Part shown: positions 40,805-51,011 of the stretch, one piece after another
Numbering within the stretch: position 1 is the stretch's first letter
Layout: each line of letters opens with the position of its first letter
From: Paenibacillus faecalis
GTDB taxonomy: Bacteria > Bacillota > Bacilli > Paenibacillales > Paenibacillaceae
Direction: 5' to 3'
DNA: 64,000 bases
NCBI RefSeq assembly: GCF_900289175.1
Contig: NZ_LT985747.1
Span: 4,054,268 to 4,118,267 of the forward strand
Program-made: the position numbers and the translations under genes
The notes under the pieces: generated by a model
Told to the model about the DNA's origin: nothing
Databases searched by the model: none
What the model saw: the letters and a program-made list of their open reading frames with translations, nothing else

Positions 40805-43288
40805 ATGACATCCATACCTTTTTATAAACGTCCTTTCGGAAGTGATCGTAAAGATCTTCCGTTCGCTAACCTCGCTTCTTCCAAAAGCAGCGGGGATCTG
40901 GTAAGCGACCAAGCCGCAGATGCGGCTTTTTTCCGCGGTTTGGAATCGCAAGGATTATACCTGAATCGCGCTCAAATCGAAGCGGTTCGCCATATGAACG
41001 GTCCTCTTCTGACTTTGGCGGGGGCGGGTTCTGGCAAAACCTCTGTCCTTGTCAGTCGTGCAGGATATTTAATGGCTGTCGGTAATGTCGATCCCTCTTC
41101 CATCCTGCTCGTCACCTTTTCTTCCAAGGCAGCAGCAGAGATGAAAGAACGGATTATAAACCTTCCGGGCATTTCTCCTAAAGAAAGTGCAAAAGTTACA
41201 GCCAGAACGTTTCACTCTTTTTTCCTGTATTTACTTCGGACACGCGGGTTCCGTCAGGAGATTCTGAGCAATTCCAGACATCAGCAGTTTATAGTCAAAC
41301 GAATTTTGCGGGAAATGGGACTTCAAGACAGCTATGAAGCAGAGACACTTCTTTCACTATGGTCCGCATACCGTATGAACATGATCGGTCTTGATGAGCT
41401 TCCGGTTCGTACGCCGGCAGAAATTGAGCAGAGACAGATTTTTGCCCGTTATGAAGCGTGGAAGGAAGAGAACGGCCAGATGGATTTTGACGATATTCTT
41501 GTATTATCCTGCCGTTTGTTGACACAAGACAACAGGCTGCTTACGTCCCTGCAGCGTCGCTACCGTTATGTGATGGTGGACGAGTTCCAGGATACCGGCC
41601 TTCTCCCGTATGAACTGCTGAAAATGATCGTTAAGCCTCACGCCAACCTGATGGTTGTCGGAGACGATGACCAGACGATCTACAGTTTCAACGGAGCCCG
41701 GAATGAATTTATTCTGGAATTCGATAAAACCTTTCCCGGCGCCAAGATCGTAACGCTGGACATCAATTATCGCTCCCTCTCCAGCATCGTTGGCTTGGGC
41801 AACGAGATCATACGCGAGAACAAACGCAGACGGATCAAAAAACTTCAAGCTACCCGCAAGAGCGGAAACGTCCCGCTGTATTTGCGGCCGGGTGATCCTG
41901 ATGAGGAAGCCGAACTGCTGTTGAAGCACATGTTGGCAGAGGTAAACGAAGGCCGAAAATGCTTCAGCGATTATGCGATTCTTTACCGTACGTTCAACAA
42001 CAGCCGGGCGATGTTTGAGCAGCTTGTTATGAAGCAAGTACCCTTTATTCATTATGAGCAGGGAGATCTGTTCTATGAGCAGTGGATGGTCAAACCGGTT
42101 ATGGACCACCTTCGCCTTTCACTTGACCGACGGAATTTCAAAGCTATCGAGGGCATTTTGAATACATTGTATATTAATCGGGACAAGGGCATGGCCTTTA
42201 TCCGGGAGAAGGATGCCCCCCGGCCCAAGAAAGGACCGATCGCCCATCTGCTCTCCTATCCTGGACTGAAAGATTTTCAAATCGAACAAATCCGGGAGCG
42301 GTCCAAACTGATTAAATCACTGAAAGCGCTGGAGCCGGCAGATGCAATCCGCGAAATCCGGCTTCGTTTCTATGACAAGTTTCTGGAAGCCGACAATGCG
42401 CACGATCTGACGATGCACAAAGAATTCATTCAAGAAGGACTCGACGAGTTAGAAGCCTCAGCCAAACGGTTTAAAGATGTACCCTCTTTCATCGATTTTG
42501 TAGATCGCCTGATTGAGGTTCATCGTGAAATGGCTGCGATGAAAAAAGATGACGCAGCGGACGCCGTGAAACTGATGACGATTCATAAAGCAAAAGGACT
42601 CGAATTCCCGTCCGTCTGCCTGATCGGAGCCTCCGAGGGCATATTGCCGCATACGTCCGCTTTGGAAGCCGAGCATATGGATGATACCCATCCGCTTGCC
42701 TCCAAGCAGGAAAAAGGGATTCATGCGCTGGAAGAGGAACGTAGACTCGCATATGTTGCCGTTACCCGTGCCAAAGATGAGCTGATTATCAGCTCTCCGG
42801 CTTATTACCGCGGCCGTAAGGTAGAAGTGTCGCGCTTCCTGCAAAGCGTGTTCCAAACCTCTAGCCCAGATACGGATGCTAAACAGCCTTCCGATGGAAA
42901 CTCTCGCCCCCAAAGTCATTGGAGGCAAAGAACCACAGAAGTTCCCGCGTACAGCGCTCGTTCTGGAAGTTCTTACAAGGGAGCTACTCAAGACCGTTCG
43001 TCCCGCCGATCCGGTAGCCATCGGCCGAAGAGCCGTGCCGAGACGGAAAAGCTTCATGCAACGGTTCAATCCAGCCCTTCCACCAAAAAGGAACAACGAC
43101 CAGCCCCCGTCCGTACCGAGTCCGTACGCGCATGGCTATGCACCGGGACAGGCTGCAAAGGCTGGCAGCGCATAAAATACAGTTCTTCCGAAGCGAAAAA
43201 CAGCAAGAAATGCCCACTATGCGGCTCTCTCATGAAAATAGGAATGAAGGAGGCCACCGTTTCGATAGAGCAAACGATGAAACGGTAA
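40805..43288 (+). CDS. UvrD/Rep-family helicase with C-terminal YdjO-like zinc ribbon
   Basis: An 827-residue superfamily 1A helicase. It has Walker A LAGAGSGKTSVL, DEFQD (VMVDEFQDTG), GDDDQTIYSFNGA, NYRS (INYRSLSS) and the late motifs VKLMTIHKAKGLEFP and RRLAYVAVTRAKDEL. It unwinds DNA in repair or replication restart. After a Ser/Arg-rich linker (about 690-775) comes a zinc ribbon: C779-x4-C784-KGW ... C803-x2-C806. The first half matches the YdjO protein encoded at 56028-56234 (C-x4-CKGW). The main PcrA is usually shorter and followed by ligA, so this is a paralogue. The ATG at 40805 is preferred over longer frames lacking ribosome sites. Confidence 0.9.
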   Translation: MTSIPFYKRPFGSDRKDLPFANLASSKSSGDLVSDQAADAAFFRGLESQGLYLNRAQIEAVRHMNGPLLTLAGAGSGKTSVLVSRAGYLMAVGNVDPSSILLVTFSSKAAAEMKERIINLPGISPKESAKVTARTFHSFFLYLLRTRGFRQEILSNSRHQQFIVKRILREMGLQDSYEAETLLSLWSAYRMNMIGLDELPVRTPAEIEQRQIFARYEAWKEENGQMDFDDILVLSCRLLTQDNRLLTSLQRRYRYVMVDEFQDTGLLPYELLKMIVKPHANLMVVGDDDQTIYSFNGARNEFILEFDKTFPGAKIVTLDINYRSLSSIVGLGNEIIRENKRRRIKKLQATRKSGNVPLYLRPGDPDEEAELLLKHMLAEVNEGRKCFSDYAILYRTFNNSRAMFEQLVMKQVPFIHYEQGDLFYEQWMVKPVMDHLRLSLDRRNFKAIEGILNTLYINRDKGMAFIREKDAPRPKKGPIAHLLSYPGLKDFQIEQIRERSKLIKSLKALEPADAIREIRLRFYDKFLEADNAHDLTMHKEFIQEGLDELEASAKRFKDVPSFIDFVDRLIEVHREMAAMKKDDAADAVKLMTIHKAKGLEFPSVCLIGASEGILPHTSALEAEHMDDTHPLASKQEKGIHALEEERRLAYVAVTRAKDELIISSPAYYRGRKVEVSRFLQSVFQTSSPDTDAKQPSDGNSRPQSHWRQRTTEVPAYSARSGSSYKGATQDRSSRRSGSHRPKSRAETEKLHATVQSSPSTKKEQRPAPVRTESVRAWLCTGTGCKGWQRIKYSSSEAKNSKKCPLCGSLMKIGMKEATVSIEQTMKR

Positions 43289-43307
43289 ATCTGCTAAGTT
43301 CAACACC

Positions 43308-43354
43308 AAGCCAGTTATTTATGTGCCTTTCGCATATAAATAGCTGGCTTTTTG
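43308..43354 (+). terminator. Terminator after the helicase gene
   Basis: Stem aagccag(t)tattta / taaatagctggctt with T run, about 20 bases past the stop. The rest of the 260-base gap to 43550 shows nothing distinct. Confidence 0.85.
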
Positions 43355-43549
43355 TGTTTTTGTATATAGTTGGTGTCATGGAGAGTACGCTCATAAAGCT
43401 TTCGCTCGTGACGAATATTTCACCACGCCATTCAACATAATGTGTATTCAATCACATTTCATTTATTCTTGCTATTCACCGTCCATTGCGGCTAAAATAG
43501 AACCACTGTTCATAAACAAATATATACATAGTAAAGGAGCCACCATTTC

Positions 43550-45070
43550 ATGAATGCTCAAAAAAGCAACATCAAGCTCGTGGTAGCCGGACTGCTGCTC
43601 GGCATTCTCATGTCATCGATGGATAATACCATCGTCGCTACAGCCATGTACACGATTGTTAAAGACCTTGGCGGTTTCGATCAGATCGTGTGGGTAACCT
43701 CGGCATATATGGTTGCCGTTATGGCGGGTACGCCCATCTTTGGCAAGCTTTCCGACATGTACGGCCGCAAGCGGTTTTATATTTTCGGGCTGGTCGTTTT
43801 TCTGGCTGGTTCCATACTGTGCGGTATGGCCGATACCATGCTGCAGCTTATCATTTTTCGGGCCATTCAGGGGATCGGCGGCGGCGCGCTCATGCCCATC
43901 GCGTTTACCATCGTATTCGATTTGTTCCCACCGGAGAAACGAGGCAAAATGACCGGCTTGCTCGGAGCGGTATTCGGGACTTCCAGCATTATGGGCCCGC
44001 TGCTCGGTGCGTTTATTACCGATAATATCGGCTGGGAATGGATATTCTATGTTAATCTGCCGATCGGCATCGTGTCCCTTATCTTCATCTTGATCGCCTA
44101 TAAGGAGACACTCTCCCATGTGAAGCAAAAAATAGACTGGATCGGTGCTGCCACTCTCGTCGGTGCCGTTATCTGTTTAATGTTCGGGCTGGAGCTGGGC
44201 GGGAAAACCTACGCATGGGATTCACCTCAGATCATTAGTCTTTTCGCCGGATTTCTGGTTCTGTTCATTATCTTTCTTATCGCCGAGTTTAAAGCGGCAG
44301 AGCCGATTATCTCATTTAAAATGTTCCGCAAAAGATTGTTCGCATCCAGCAACGCAGTAGCGTTATGTTATGGCGCAGCGTTCATCGTTGCTACCGTGTA
44401 TATCCCGATCTTTGTGTCTGGAGTTTATGGAGGAACCGCAACAAATTCCGGCATGATCCTCATGCCGATGATGATCGGCAGTGTATTCGGGAGCCAAATC
44501 GGCGGACTTTTGACAACCAAAACGTCATTCCGCAATATTATGATTTTCTCTGTCATCTGCTTTATTGGCGGAATTTTCAGCTTAAGCACGATATCACCGG
44601 AGACGCCAAGAACGATGCTTACCCTATACATGATCCTGACGGGTGTTGGAGTCGGTTTCTCCTTCTCTGTGCTCAGCATGGCTTCCATTCATAACTTCGA
44701 TATTCGCCAAAGAGGCGCAGCAACGTCAACGAATTCCTTCCTTCGTTCACTAGGAATGACCGTCGGCATTACGATCTTTGGCATCATTCAGCGCAATGTG
44801 TTCACAGATAGACTCGCAGCCGGAATGGCTGGTAGCAGTGCACCGGAAGGTGTATCGTTTGATGCGGATTCCACTTTCTCACCGGACATGATGGACCAAA
44901 TGCCCCCAGCTGTACGTGAGCATGCCATTTCATCGCTGGCTGAATCGATAGCCCAGGCATTTATGTGGGCGCTCGTGCCAGCGGTACTAGCGTTACTGTT
45001 CATTCTCTTCATGGGCAATGAAAGGGTTGAAGTGAAGCCAAAGACTACCAAGCAAGCCCGTGGGCAGTAA
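43550..45070 (+). CDS. DHA2-family MFS drug efflux transporter
   Basis: A 506-residue, 14-helix major-facilitator protein of the EmrB/QacA (DHA2) group. Helix 1 has SSMDNTIVATA, the loop motif A is GKLSDMYGRK, and antiporter motif C appears in GTSSIMGPLLGAFI. It probably exports lipophilic drugs or a metabolite in exchange for protons. Start follows AAAGGAGCC. It is monocistronic, with a strong terminator shared with the convergent aldo/keto reductase. Confidence 0.9.
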   Translation: MNAQKSNIKLVVAGLLLGILMSSMDNTIVATAMYTIVKDLGGFDQIVWVTSAYMVAVMAGTPIFGKLSDMYGRKRFYIFGLVVFLAGSILCGMADTMLQLIIFRAIQGIGGGALMPIAFTIVFDLFPPEKRGKMTGLLGAVFGTSSIMGPLLGAFITDNIGWEWIFYVNLPIGIVSLIFILIAYKETLSHVKQKIDWIGAATLVGAVICLMFGLELGGKTYAWDSPQIISLFAGFLVLFIIFLIAEFKAAEPIISFKMFRKRLFASSNAVALCYGAAFIVATVYIPIFVSGVYGGTATNSGMILMPMMIGSVFGSQIGGLLTTKTSFRNIMIFSVICFIGGIFSLSTISPETPRTMLTLYMILTGVGVGFSFSVLSMASIHNFDIRQRGAATSTNSFLRSLGMTVGITIFGIIQRNVFTDRLAAGMAGSSAPEGVSFDADSTFSPDMMDQMPPAVREHAISSLAESIAQAFMWALVPAVLALLFILFMGNERVEVKPKTTKQARGQ

Positions 45071-45086
45071 TTAGCTCTTGACAAGA

Positions 45087-45131
45087 AAAAGGCAAGATCC
45101 TTTTCGCGAATACCGGGATCTTGCCTTTTTG
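45087..45131. terminator. Bidirectional terminator
   Basis: Stem ggcaagatcc/ggatcttgcc (45091-45100 with 45116-45125), with an A run before and a T run after, between converging genes. Confidence 0.92.
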
Positions 45132-45151
45132 ATATTTTAAATTTACCTCAC

Positions 45152-45991
45152 TTAAAACAAGAACTCATCCGGGTTCGGACCAAAACGCTTGTTTTCATTC
45201 AAAGCATCTATAGCCGCCATATCTTCAGCCGATAGCTCAAAATCGAAAATTCCGGCATTTTCACGAATACGGTGCTCCTTCACGGATTTTGGAATCACGA
45301 TAATGCCATTCTGAAGATCCCAGCGAAGTATGACTTGGGCTGCTGTTTTTCCATATTTCTCAGCGATTCTGGCAATCACGGGCTGATCCAGATGTCCCTG
45401 CATCAGCGGACTCCACGCTTCCAGAACAATATTGTTTTCACGAGCGTATTGAAGCAGTTCCTTCTGAGTGTTCAATGGGTGCAGTTCCACCTGATTCACG
45501 GTCGGGACCACACCAGAATCCTCAATGATATCGCGCAGATGATGAATTTGGAAGTTGCTGACACCGATCGAGCGTACGAACCCTTCCTTTTTCAGATGAA
45601 TCAGCGCTTTCCATGTTTCTTTATACTTATCTTTACCAGGCCAGTGAATGAGGTATAAATCGATGATCTCAAGACCAAGCTTCTTCCGGCTCGTTTCAAA
45701 TGCCTTTAGCGTTGACTCATACCCTTGGTCTTCATTCCATACCTTCGTTGTAATAAACAGCTCTTCACGCGATACGCCGCACTCGCGAATAGCTTTACCC
45801 ACGCCTTCCTCATTGCGATAAATAGCCGCGGTATCAATGCTGCGATAGCCGGCTGCAACAGCCGATTTTACGGATTGAATGACTTCTTCGCCTTCCTGAG
45901 TTTTGTATACACCTAGACCCAGCCAAGGCATGTTGACGCCGTCATGCAGCGTAGGTCCGTCGGTAAAAGCTTGATTTGCCGGATGTGTCAT
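45152..45991 (-). CDS. Aldo/keto reductase
   Basis: A 279-residue NADPH-dependent TIM-barrel reductase of the YvgN/YtbE type. Catalytic residues are visible: Asp and Tyr in YRSIDTAAIYRNEEG, Lys in ITTKVWNEDQG, His in LYLIHWPGKD. NADPH-binding IPKSVKEHRI is near the end. It reduces reactive aldehydes such as methylglyoxal. ATG at 45991 follows CAGGAGGGATTC. A GGTC-N4-GACC inverted repeat at 46031-46042 lies upstream and may be an operator. It is divergent from the dioxygenase-like gene, and both could answer electrophile stress. Confidence 0.9.
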   Translation of the reverse strand: MTHPANQAFTDGPTLHDGVNMPWLGLGVYKTQEGEEVIQSVKSAVAAGYRSIDTAAIYRNEEGVGKAIRECGVSREELFITTKVWNEDQGYESTLKAFETSRKKLGLEIIDLYLIHWPGKDKYKETWKALIHLKKEGFVRSIGVSNFQIHHLRDIIEDSGVVPTVNQVELHPLNTQKELLQYARENNIVLEAWSPLMQGHLDQPVIARIAEKYGKTAAQVILRWDLQNGIIVIPKSVKEHRIRENAGIFDFELSAEDMAAIDALNENKRFGPNPDEFLF

Positions 45992-46264
45992 ACGAATCCC
46001 TCCTGAACTGAACTTATGTAAATTACTTAAGGTCATTAGACCATAGTTACAGTATAGCAATTCCCTGAAAGACCCTCAAACGAATCCCATCTAATGTGAG
46101 TTAAAGCACTTTATCGTTTTAAAATCAAATTTTGGGTTTATTGAAGATTGACGACAATACCAATCCATGATAACATTATCTTAACTTAAAGATATTTAAT
46201 GTGTAAATAATATTTTGCCGATAAAATGTAAAAACTTAATCATAATAGATGTGGAGGGTTCATC

Positions 46265-47242
46265 ATGAATGGATTAAAAGGAATACACCACGTAACAGCC
46301 ATTACCAGCAGTGCGGAGAAAAACTATGAGTTTTTCACCTATGTTCTCGGTATGAGACTGGTCAAGAAAACCGTAAATCAGGACGATATCCAGACGTATC
46401 ACTTATTCTTCGCTGATGATAAGGGCAGTGCAGGAACAGATATGACGTTCTTTGACTTCCCTGGCATCCCTAAAGGAACGCATGGGACAGACGAGATATA
46501 CAAAACTTCATTCCGCGTGCCAAATGATGCCGCACTGGATTACTGGGTAAAGAGATTTGATCGTCTGAATGTAAAGCATCATGGAATTAAAGAATTATTC
46601 GGGAAAAAGACACTGTCTTTCGTTGATTTCGACGACCAGCAGTATCAACTGATCTCGGATGAGGATAACGAGGGGGTCGCTTCCGGAGTGCCTTGGCAAA
46701 ATGGACCGATACCTTTAGAGCATGCAATCACGGGACTAGGGCCGATTTTCGTACGTGTGTCCAACTTTGAAAACTTCAAACAAATGATGGAAAAGGTACT
46801 GATGTTTAAAGAAATCGACAAAGAGGGTTCCCTCCATCTGTTTGAAGTTGGCGAAGGCGGCAACGGAGCACAGGTTATCGTTGAATATAATGCTGTTCTT
46901 CCTAGAGCACAGCAAGGCTTCGGTACGGTACACCATGCCGCCTTCCGCGTAGAAGATCGCTCTGTTTTGGAGGAATGGATTGATCGACTGGACAGCTTCC
47001 AGCTTCGCAATTCTGGATATGTGAACCGCTACTTCTTCGAATCCTTATATGCAAGAGTCGCGCCGCAAATCCTGTTTGAATTCGCTACCGATGGACCAGG
47101 CTTTATGGGAGATGAGCCATATGAAACGCTTGGCGAGAAATTATCCCTGCCTCCATTCCTGGAAGGGAAACGCAAGGAAATTGAAAGCATGGTCCGGCCA
47201 ATTGATACGGTTCGCAGTACAAAACAGTTTGTAAAAGAATGA
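46265..47242 (+). CDS. VOC-family ring-cleaving dioxygenase-like protein (MhqO/MhqA type)
   Basis: A 325-residue protein made of two vicinal-oxygen-chelate modules. It opens LKGIHHVTAITSSAEKNYEFF with metal ligand His9 or 10, and the second half has FGTVHHAAFRVED, then ARVAPQILFEFATDGPGF with the Glu ligand. Bacillus relatives (MhqA, MhqO, MhqE) detoxify quinones and catechols under MhqR control. No mhqR gene is seen here. Start follows GTGGAGGGTTC. Divergent from an aldo/keto reductase. Confidence 0.85.
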   Translation: MNGLKGIHHVTAITSSAEKNYEFFTYVLGMRLVKKTVNQDDIQTYHLFFADDKGSAGTDMTFFDFPGIPKGTHGTDEIYKTSFRVPNDAALDYWVKRFDRLNVKHHGIKELFGKKTLSFVDFDDQQYQLISDEDNEGVASGVPWQNGPIPLEHAITGLGPIFVRVSNFENFKQMMEKVLMFKEIDKEGSLHLFEVGEGGNGAQVIVEYNAVLPRAQQGFGTVHHAAFRVEDRSVLEEWIDRLDSFQLRNSGYVNRYFFESLYARVAPQILFEFATDGPGFMGDEPYETLGEKLSLPPFLEGKRKEIESMVRPIDTVRSTKQFVKE

Positions 47243-47255
47243 TTGGATTTAAAAA

Positions 47256-47300
47256 AACTTCGGATCTGCCTGATCGGCAAATCCGAAGTTCATTTTTTTA
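47256..47300 (+). terminator. Terminator after the dioxygenase-like gene
   Basis: Stem aacttcggat(c)tgcc / ggcaaatccgaagtt (47256-47290) then seven T. Also suited to the convergent acyltransferase gene. Confidence 0.92.
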
Positions 47301-47315
47301 TATACAGCTTTTCGA

Positions 47316-48485
47316 CTATACAGAAACTCCTTTTTCCGTGGTAACACGTGGTTTGCGCTTCGCAGGCGGCACTTTACCAAAGATGATCCAGGACTTCGGC
47401 ATCCAGCGTACGGTTAAAGATACGACTACCCAGGACGCTGCAAGAGCCAGCGCGAACCCTCCCAGGTACCACAAGTGAACAAGAGGCGAGAAGCCTGTTT
47501 TCGGCGGGTACTCCCGGTATACCAGTAAAAAGAACGGATGAATAAGATAAATACCAAATGAAAGCTCTCCAAGCCTTGTCATAAATTTCTTTAACCATGG
47601 CCATCCATGTCGGAGTATCAGATTCGCAACCTGTATGCCTACCAACCCTGCCGTAATCGTCTGCGCATTCCATAGGAAGTGATACAGCAGAGAATCATAT
47701 TTCGCACCATACAAGCGGGCGGTATGATACACGTACACATGGGCGAAAGAGGCTATCAGCCAGACCACCCACAGCACAACCCAGCCTGTGAGACGGGATG
47801 CTGTTACATTTTCCTTTTGGATCTGGAACCACGCCTTCAGCTTCGGATAATAAATTCCCAGAGCTGCTCCAAGCATCAAGTAAGACATATAGTGAAATGC
47901 CCAGCTGGCAGGTCTATCCGTAAACGTGAAATTTTTATTCAGAATAATAAATGCATATTGAATGATGAATCCGGCAGGCACAGCCCATTTTACAAGACTT
48001 GGAAAACGTTTAAACAGCCAAAGAAGCAGCGGAAACATCAAGTAAAATTGAATACTAATAAATATAAAGTACAGATGCGTATAGGCTTTCCCCGTAAACA
48101 GCTGAACTATGAACTTCTCCATAGCCTCTTGTAAAGAACGATCCTGATAGTACATGAAATGTAATATTAAAAAGTAAAACACCGAAAATAATACATAAGG
48201 AACGATGATATACTGTAATCTTTTCTTGTAAAAATTACTGACTAACTTTTTGTCCAGCGGACGCGAAAAATAACTGTAGAACAACACGAAGCTGCTCAAA
48301 AATAAAAATACAGGCGTACCGATCTTCATAAAAATATTAAAAAAACTATACAAAAAGTAAAAATTCGATTCCTTCATATTCACCGTTGCGAACGATGTAG
48401 CGTGTACAGACAATACACCGATAATCGCCATAGCTCTAACCAGTGAAATTTCGGATAAGTTGCCTCTGACGGCTCCTTTACTCAT
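47316..48485 (-). CDS. Acyltransferase 3 family membrane protein
   Basis: A 389-residue integral membrane protein with about ten helices. It starts ISLVRAMAIIGVLSVHATSF, with the conserved catalytic His in the first helix region of acyltransferase-3 enzymes (OatA-like without the SGNH domain). It has the usual IGTPVFLFLSSFVLFY. It moves acyl groups onto cell-envelope sugars or polymers. ATG at 48485 follows GAGAGGGGAAAAGC; a longer frame starts at 48602 without support. The acceptor is unknown. Confidence 0.87.
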   Translation of the reverse strand: MSKGAVRGNLSEISLVRAMAIIGVLSVHATSFATVNMKESNFYFLYSFFNIFMKIGTPVFLFLSSFVLFYSYFSRPLDKKLVSNFYKKRLQYIIVPYVLFSVFYFLILHFMYYQDRSLQEAMEKFIVQLFTGKAYTHLYFIFISIQFYLMFPLLLWLFKRFPSLVKWAVPAGFIIQYAFIILNKNFTFTDRPASWAFHYMSYLMLGAALGIYYPKLKAWFQIQKENVTASRLTGWVVLWVVWLIASFAHVYVYHTARLYGAKYDSLLYHFLWNAQTITAGLVGIQVANLILRHGWPWLKKFMTRLGELSFGIYLIHPFFLLVYREYPPKTGFSPLVHLWYLGGFALALAASWVVVSLTVRWMPKSWIIFGKVPPAKRKPRVTTEKGVSV

Positions 48486-48665
48486 TATTGCTTTTCCCCT
48501 CTCCTGTTTCCATCCATCTCTATAGTATACGATAAACGCCTGCCAAAACGAATAGAAATATATTGAATCTACTGAAATGAGCCAATTAAATAATAGTATC
48601 AATATATGATTGTTTGCAAGCTAATTACGAAATGCCGCTCCAATAATATATTATAGATGAAATCA

Positions 48666-48712
48666 GAAAAAAGCTCATTCCTCCCGACATACAGGGTGGA
48701 ACAAGCTTTTCC
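48666..48712 (-). terminator. Terminator after the serine hydrolase gene
   Basis: On the minus strand, stem aaaagcttgttccaccc / gggaggaatgagctttt with mismatches, followed by TTTTTT. It lies 44 bases past the stop. Confidence 0.75.
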
Positions 48713-48755
48713 TACAAAGTATAAGAATAATGTTCAAATAAGTGCTGTCTTCAAG

Positions 48756-50831
48756 TTATTTCAAAGTAATTTCGAAAGAGGAGCCTGGGTCACCAGCGAA
48801 TACAATCACGCCATCTTCAGGCAGCTTTACTTTATTATTACCGCTGACTACAGTGAAGTTCGTACACAATCCTTGCCCATCATATACTGCAAAAGCACCG
48901 TTTTCCGGCATATCTACTGTCATCGTTTTGCCGACAGCCTTGTTCGGAACCGTATACCACTTGGCATGCCCCTCTTTGTTCAGGGTAACTGTAGACTGTT
49001 TTCCTTTATAAAGCGATTTAATCTGTTCTTCGCTTACATACAAGGCTCCTGCAGCCTCAAAATACTCTACCCCTCCCTTTGTGTAAAAGCGATGCTCAAA
49101 TGTATCTCTACCCATCATCCCCGGGATTTGAATGTGGCTCGCTGTCGTGTCCGGCCCGGTTATTTTTTTGTCTAACAGATAGCCAGGCAGCGCCTCTGTA
49201 CGGCTGATTTGCAATGTCGGTTTCATGATAAAATACATTACAGAAGTGTACTTTTCGTTTAAAGGATAATACGTTTTGCCTTCTCGTTTTTCCCATGCTT
49301 TTGCCGATTCTTCTGATATGGTATGTTCCTCTAACTTCTCAGCCATGTAGTGAGATAAAGCCTGTTGCCCAAGATCCGGAATGGTCAAATAATCATTGGA
49401 CCATAAATAGGTGCGTCCATTCTTCTCCGTCACAAAGCGGAGTTTCGAACTGCCCTCCTGATTAACAAACGATCCATCAGAAGTATAAACATATTCCTGC
49501 CCTGGAGTGTCTGGTGCGAGCGGCGTTGACAAGGTCAGTTCGCCGTTTTCCCGGATGGCAATCTCAAACTGTGAGTTTAAAGAGCCGTAGTAACCTGCGT
49601 GTTTCATGACGTCTTTCGGCATATCAGCCTTGACTGGTTGACCAAATGATTTCGCTGGCTTAATCTCCTGAATGATCTCCTTCTCTTTCAACGCTTGAAG
49701 CAGCATCTCAGTTGCAAGCATCTGATTCAATGAGCTGGAACCTCCTGACGATAATACGGCTGCAGCCATGTTCTGCTCCGGAAGGACAATGAGAGAAGCA
49801 TGGTACATCGTCGTGTCTCCGCCTTTGGTCAAAGCTTTTATTCCATAGTCGTTAAAAGGAAACAGCCTTACACTGTCCCAACCCAGTCCATAATCGAACG
49901 AATTATCTGCTTCTTCGGGCCACAGTCCCTTTTTATATTCTGCCTGTTCCATCGCCCGCACTGACTGAGCCGAGAGGATATCGTCCACTTGTCCTGTAAA
50001 TATTTGCGAGAATCGGACCAGATCCTCAGCCGTAGAATAAACTCCACCGGTACCAATCACATTGGTCGTCTCAATCGGAAGCTGTCCTTGATACACAGGA
50101 TAGTAAAGCGCCGCCATTTGATCGGATTCCAGTTCATCCTGTGAGGTCTTGGTGTGCTTCATTCCTAATGGCTTCATAAAATGCTGATGAAGGAATGCCG
50201 TGAAATCCCTCCCGCTTACTCTCTCCACCAAAATTTCAGCTAGCGTAAATCCATCGTTGCTATAAACAGAAAACGCTCCCGGATCAGCTTTCAAAGTTTG
50301 CACAGACAGTTGCTTTAACAGCGTGTCATGCGCAAAAGTGTCATTGTCTTCGAACAAAAATGCATTTCTAAAGCTGGACCCGTGCAGGCCTGAGGAATGA
50401 TTCAACAGCATACGCGGGGTAATCTGTTTGTAGCGCTCATCCTTCATTGTAAAATCGGGTATGTATTGAACCAGAGGGGAATCCAGATTGATTTTCCCTT
50501 CCTGAACCAATTTCATAACGGCAGCAGCTGTAAACACTTTACTCGTTGATCCGATGCCATACATTGTATCCTTCGTCAGCGGCTTCTTCCCTTCCATATC
50601 ATTGAGGCCCGCCTGACCTGATACGGTTATAGTTCCGTTATCGATCAATGCATATTGAACACTTGTCGTCCCATACTTTTCCGTGAGAAGTGCCGCTTTC
50701 TCCGCAGCGATCTTACTCAGGTCCTGACTGGTGCCAGCTTCTTTGCCGCCCGCGGACGCCATAACCGTTGTCGGAACAAGCAGCACCAGTACCAATGCAA
50801 CGGTCAGTATCCACGATAACCTTTTCTTCAT
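48756..50831 (-). CDS. Secreted beta-lactamase-fold serine hydrolase
   Basis: A 691-residue exported protein with signal peptide (VALVLVLLVPTTVMASAGG). The beta-lactamase/class C PBP-like domain (about 40-385) has S-x-x-K in GIGSTSKVFTAAA, Y-S-N in VYSNDGFTL and a K-G-G motif in LTKGGDTTMYH. The C-terminal 300 residues form beta-rich domains. Such enzymes act as D-amino peptidases, esterases or carboxypeptidases on the cell surface; true beta-lactamase action is not implied. ATG follows CCAAGGAGGAG. Confidence 0.87.
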   Translation of the reverse strand: MKKRLSWILTVALVLVLLVPTTVMASAGGKEAGTSQDLSKIAAEKAALLTEKYGTTSVQYALIDNGTITVSGQAGLNDMEGKKPLTKDTMYGIGSTSKVFTAAAVMKLVQEGKINLDSPLVQYIPDFTMKDERYKQITPRMLLNHSSGLHGSSFRNAFLFEDNDTFAHDTLLKQLSVQTLKADPGAFSVYSNDGFTLAEILVERVSGRDFTAFLHQHFMKPLGMKHTKTSQDELESDQMAALYYPVYQGQLPIETTNVIGTGGVYSTAEDLVRFSQIFTGQVDDILSAQSVRAMEQAEYKKGLWPEEADNSFDYGLGWDSVRLFPFNDYGIKALTKGGDTTMYHASLIVLPEQNMAAAVLSSGGSSSLNQMLATEMLLQALKEKEIIQEIKPAKSFGQPVKADMPKDVMKHAGYYGSLNSQFEIAIRENGELTLSTPLAPDTPGQEYVYTSDGSFVNQEGSSKLRFVTEKNGRTYLWSNDYLTIPDLGQQALSHYMAEKLEEHTISEESAKAWEKREGKTYYPLNEKYTSVMYFIMKPTLQISRTEALPGYLLDKKITGPDTTASHIQIPGMMGRDTFEHRFYTKGGVEYFEAAGALYVSEEQIKSLYKGKQSTVTLNKEGHAKWYTVPNKAVGKTMTVDMPENGAFAVYDGQGLCTNFTVVSGNNKVKLPEDGVIVFAGDPGSSFEITLK

Positions 50832-50920
50832 TTAATCTCCTCCTTGGTTTCATGAGTCTACGTATAGTACGATTTACCAGTTGATTTGGTTCAAATATTT
50901 ATTTTCTTAGACTTTATATC

Positions 50921-50975
50921 AAAAAAAGAACTGACAAAAACGGCATATCATTGTCCCGTTTCTGGTCAGTTCTTT
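50921..50975 (-). terminator. Terminator after the 121-residue membrane gene
   Basis: Stem aaagaactgac/gtcagttcttt (50926-50935 region with 50965-50975) with inner pairing acgg/ccgt; seven T follow on the minus strand. Confidence 0.88.
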
Positions 50976-51011
50976 CCTAAGGCGTACTATTCAAATATAA
51001 CTCTCTATCGT

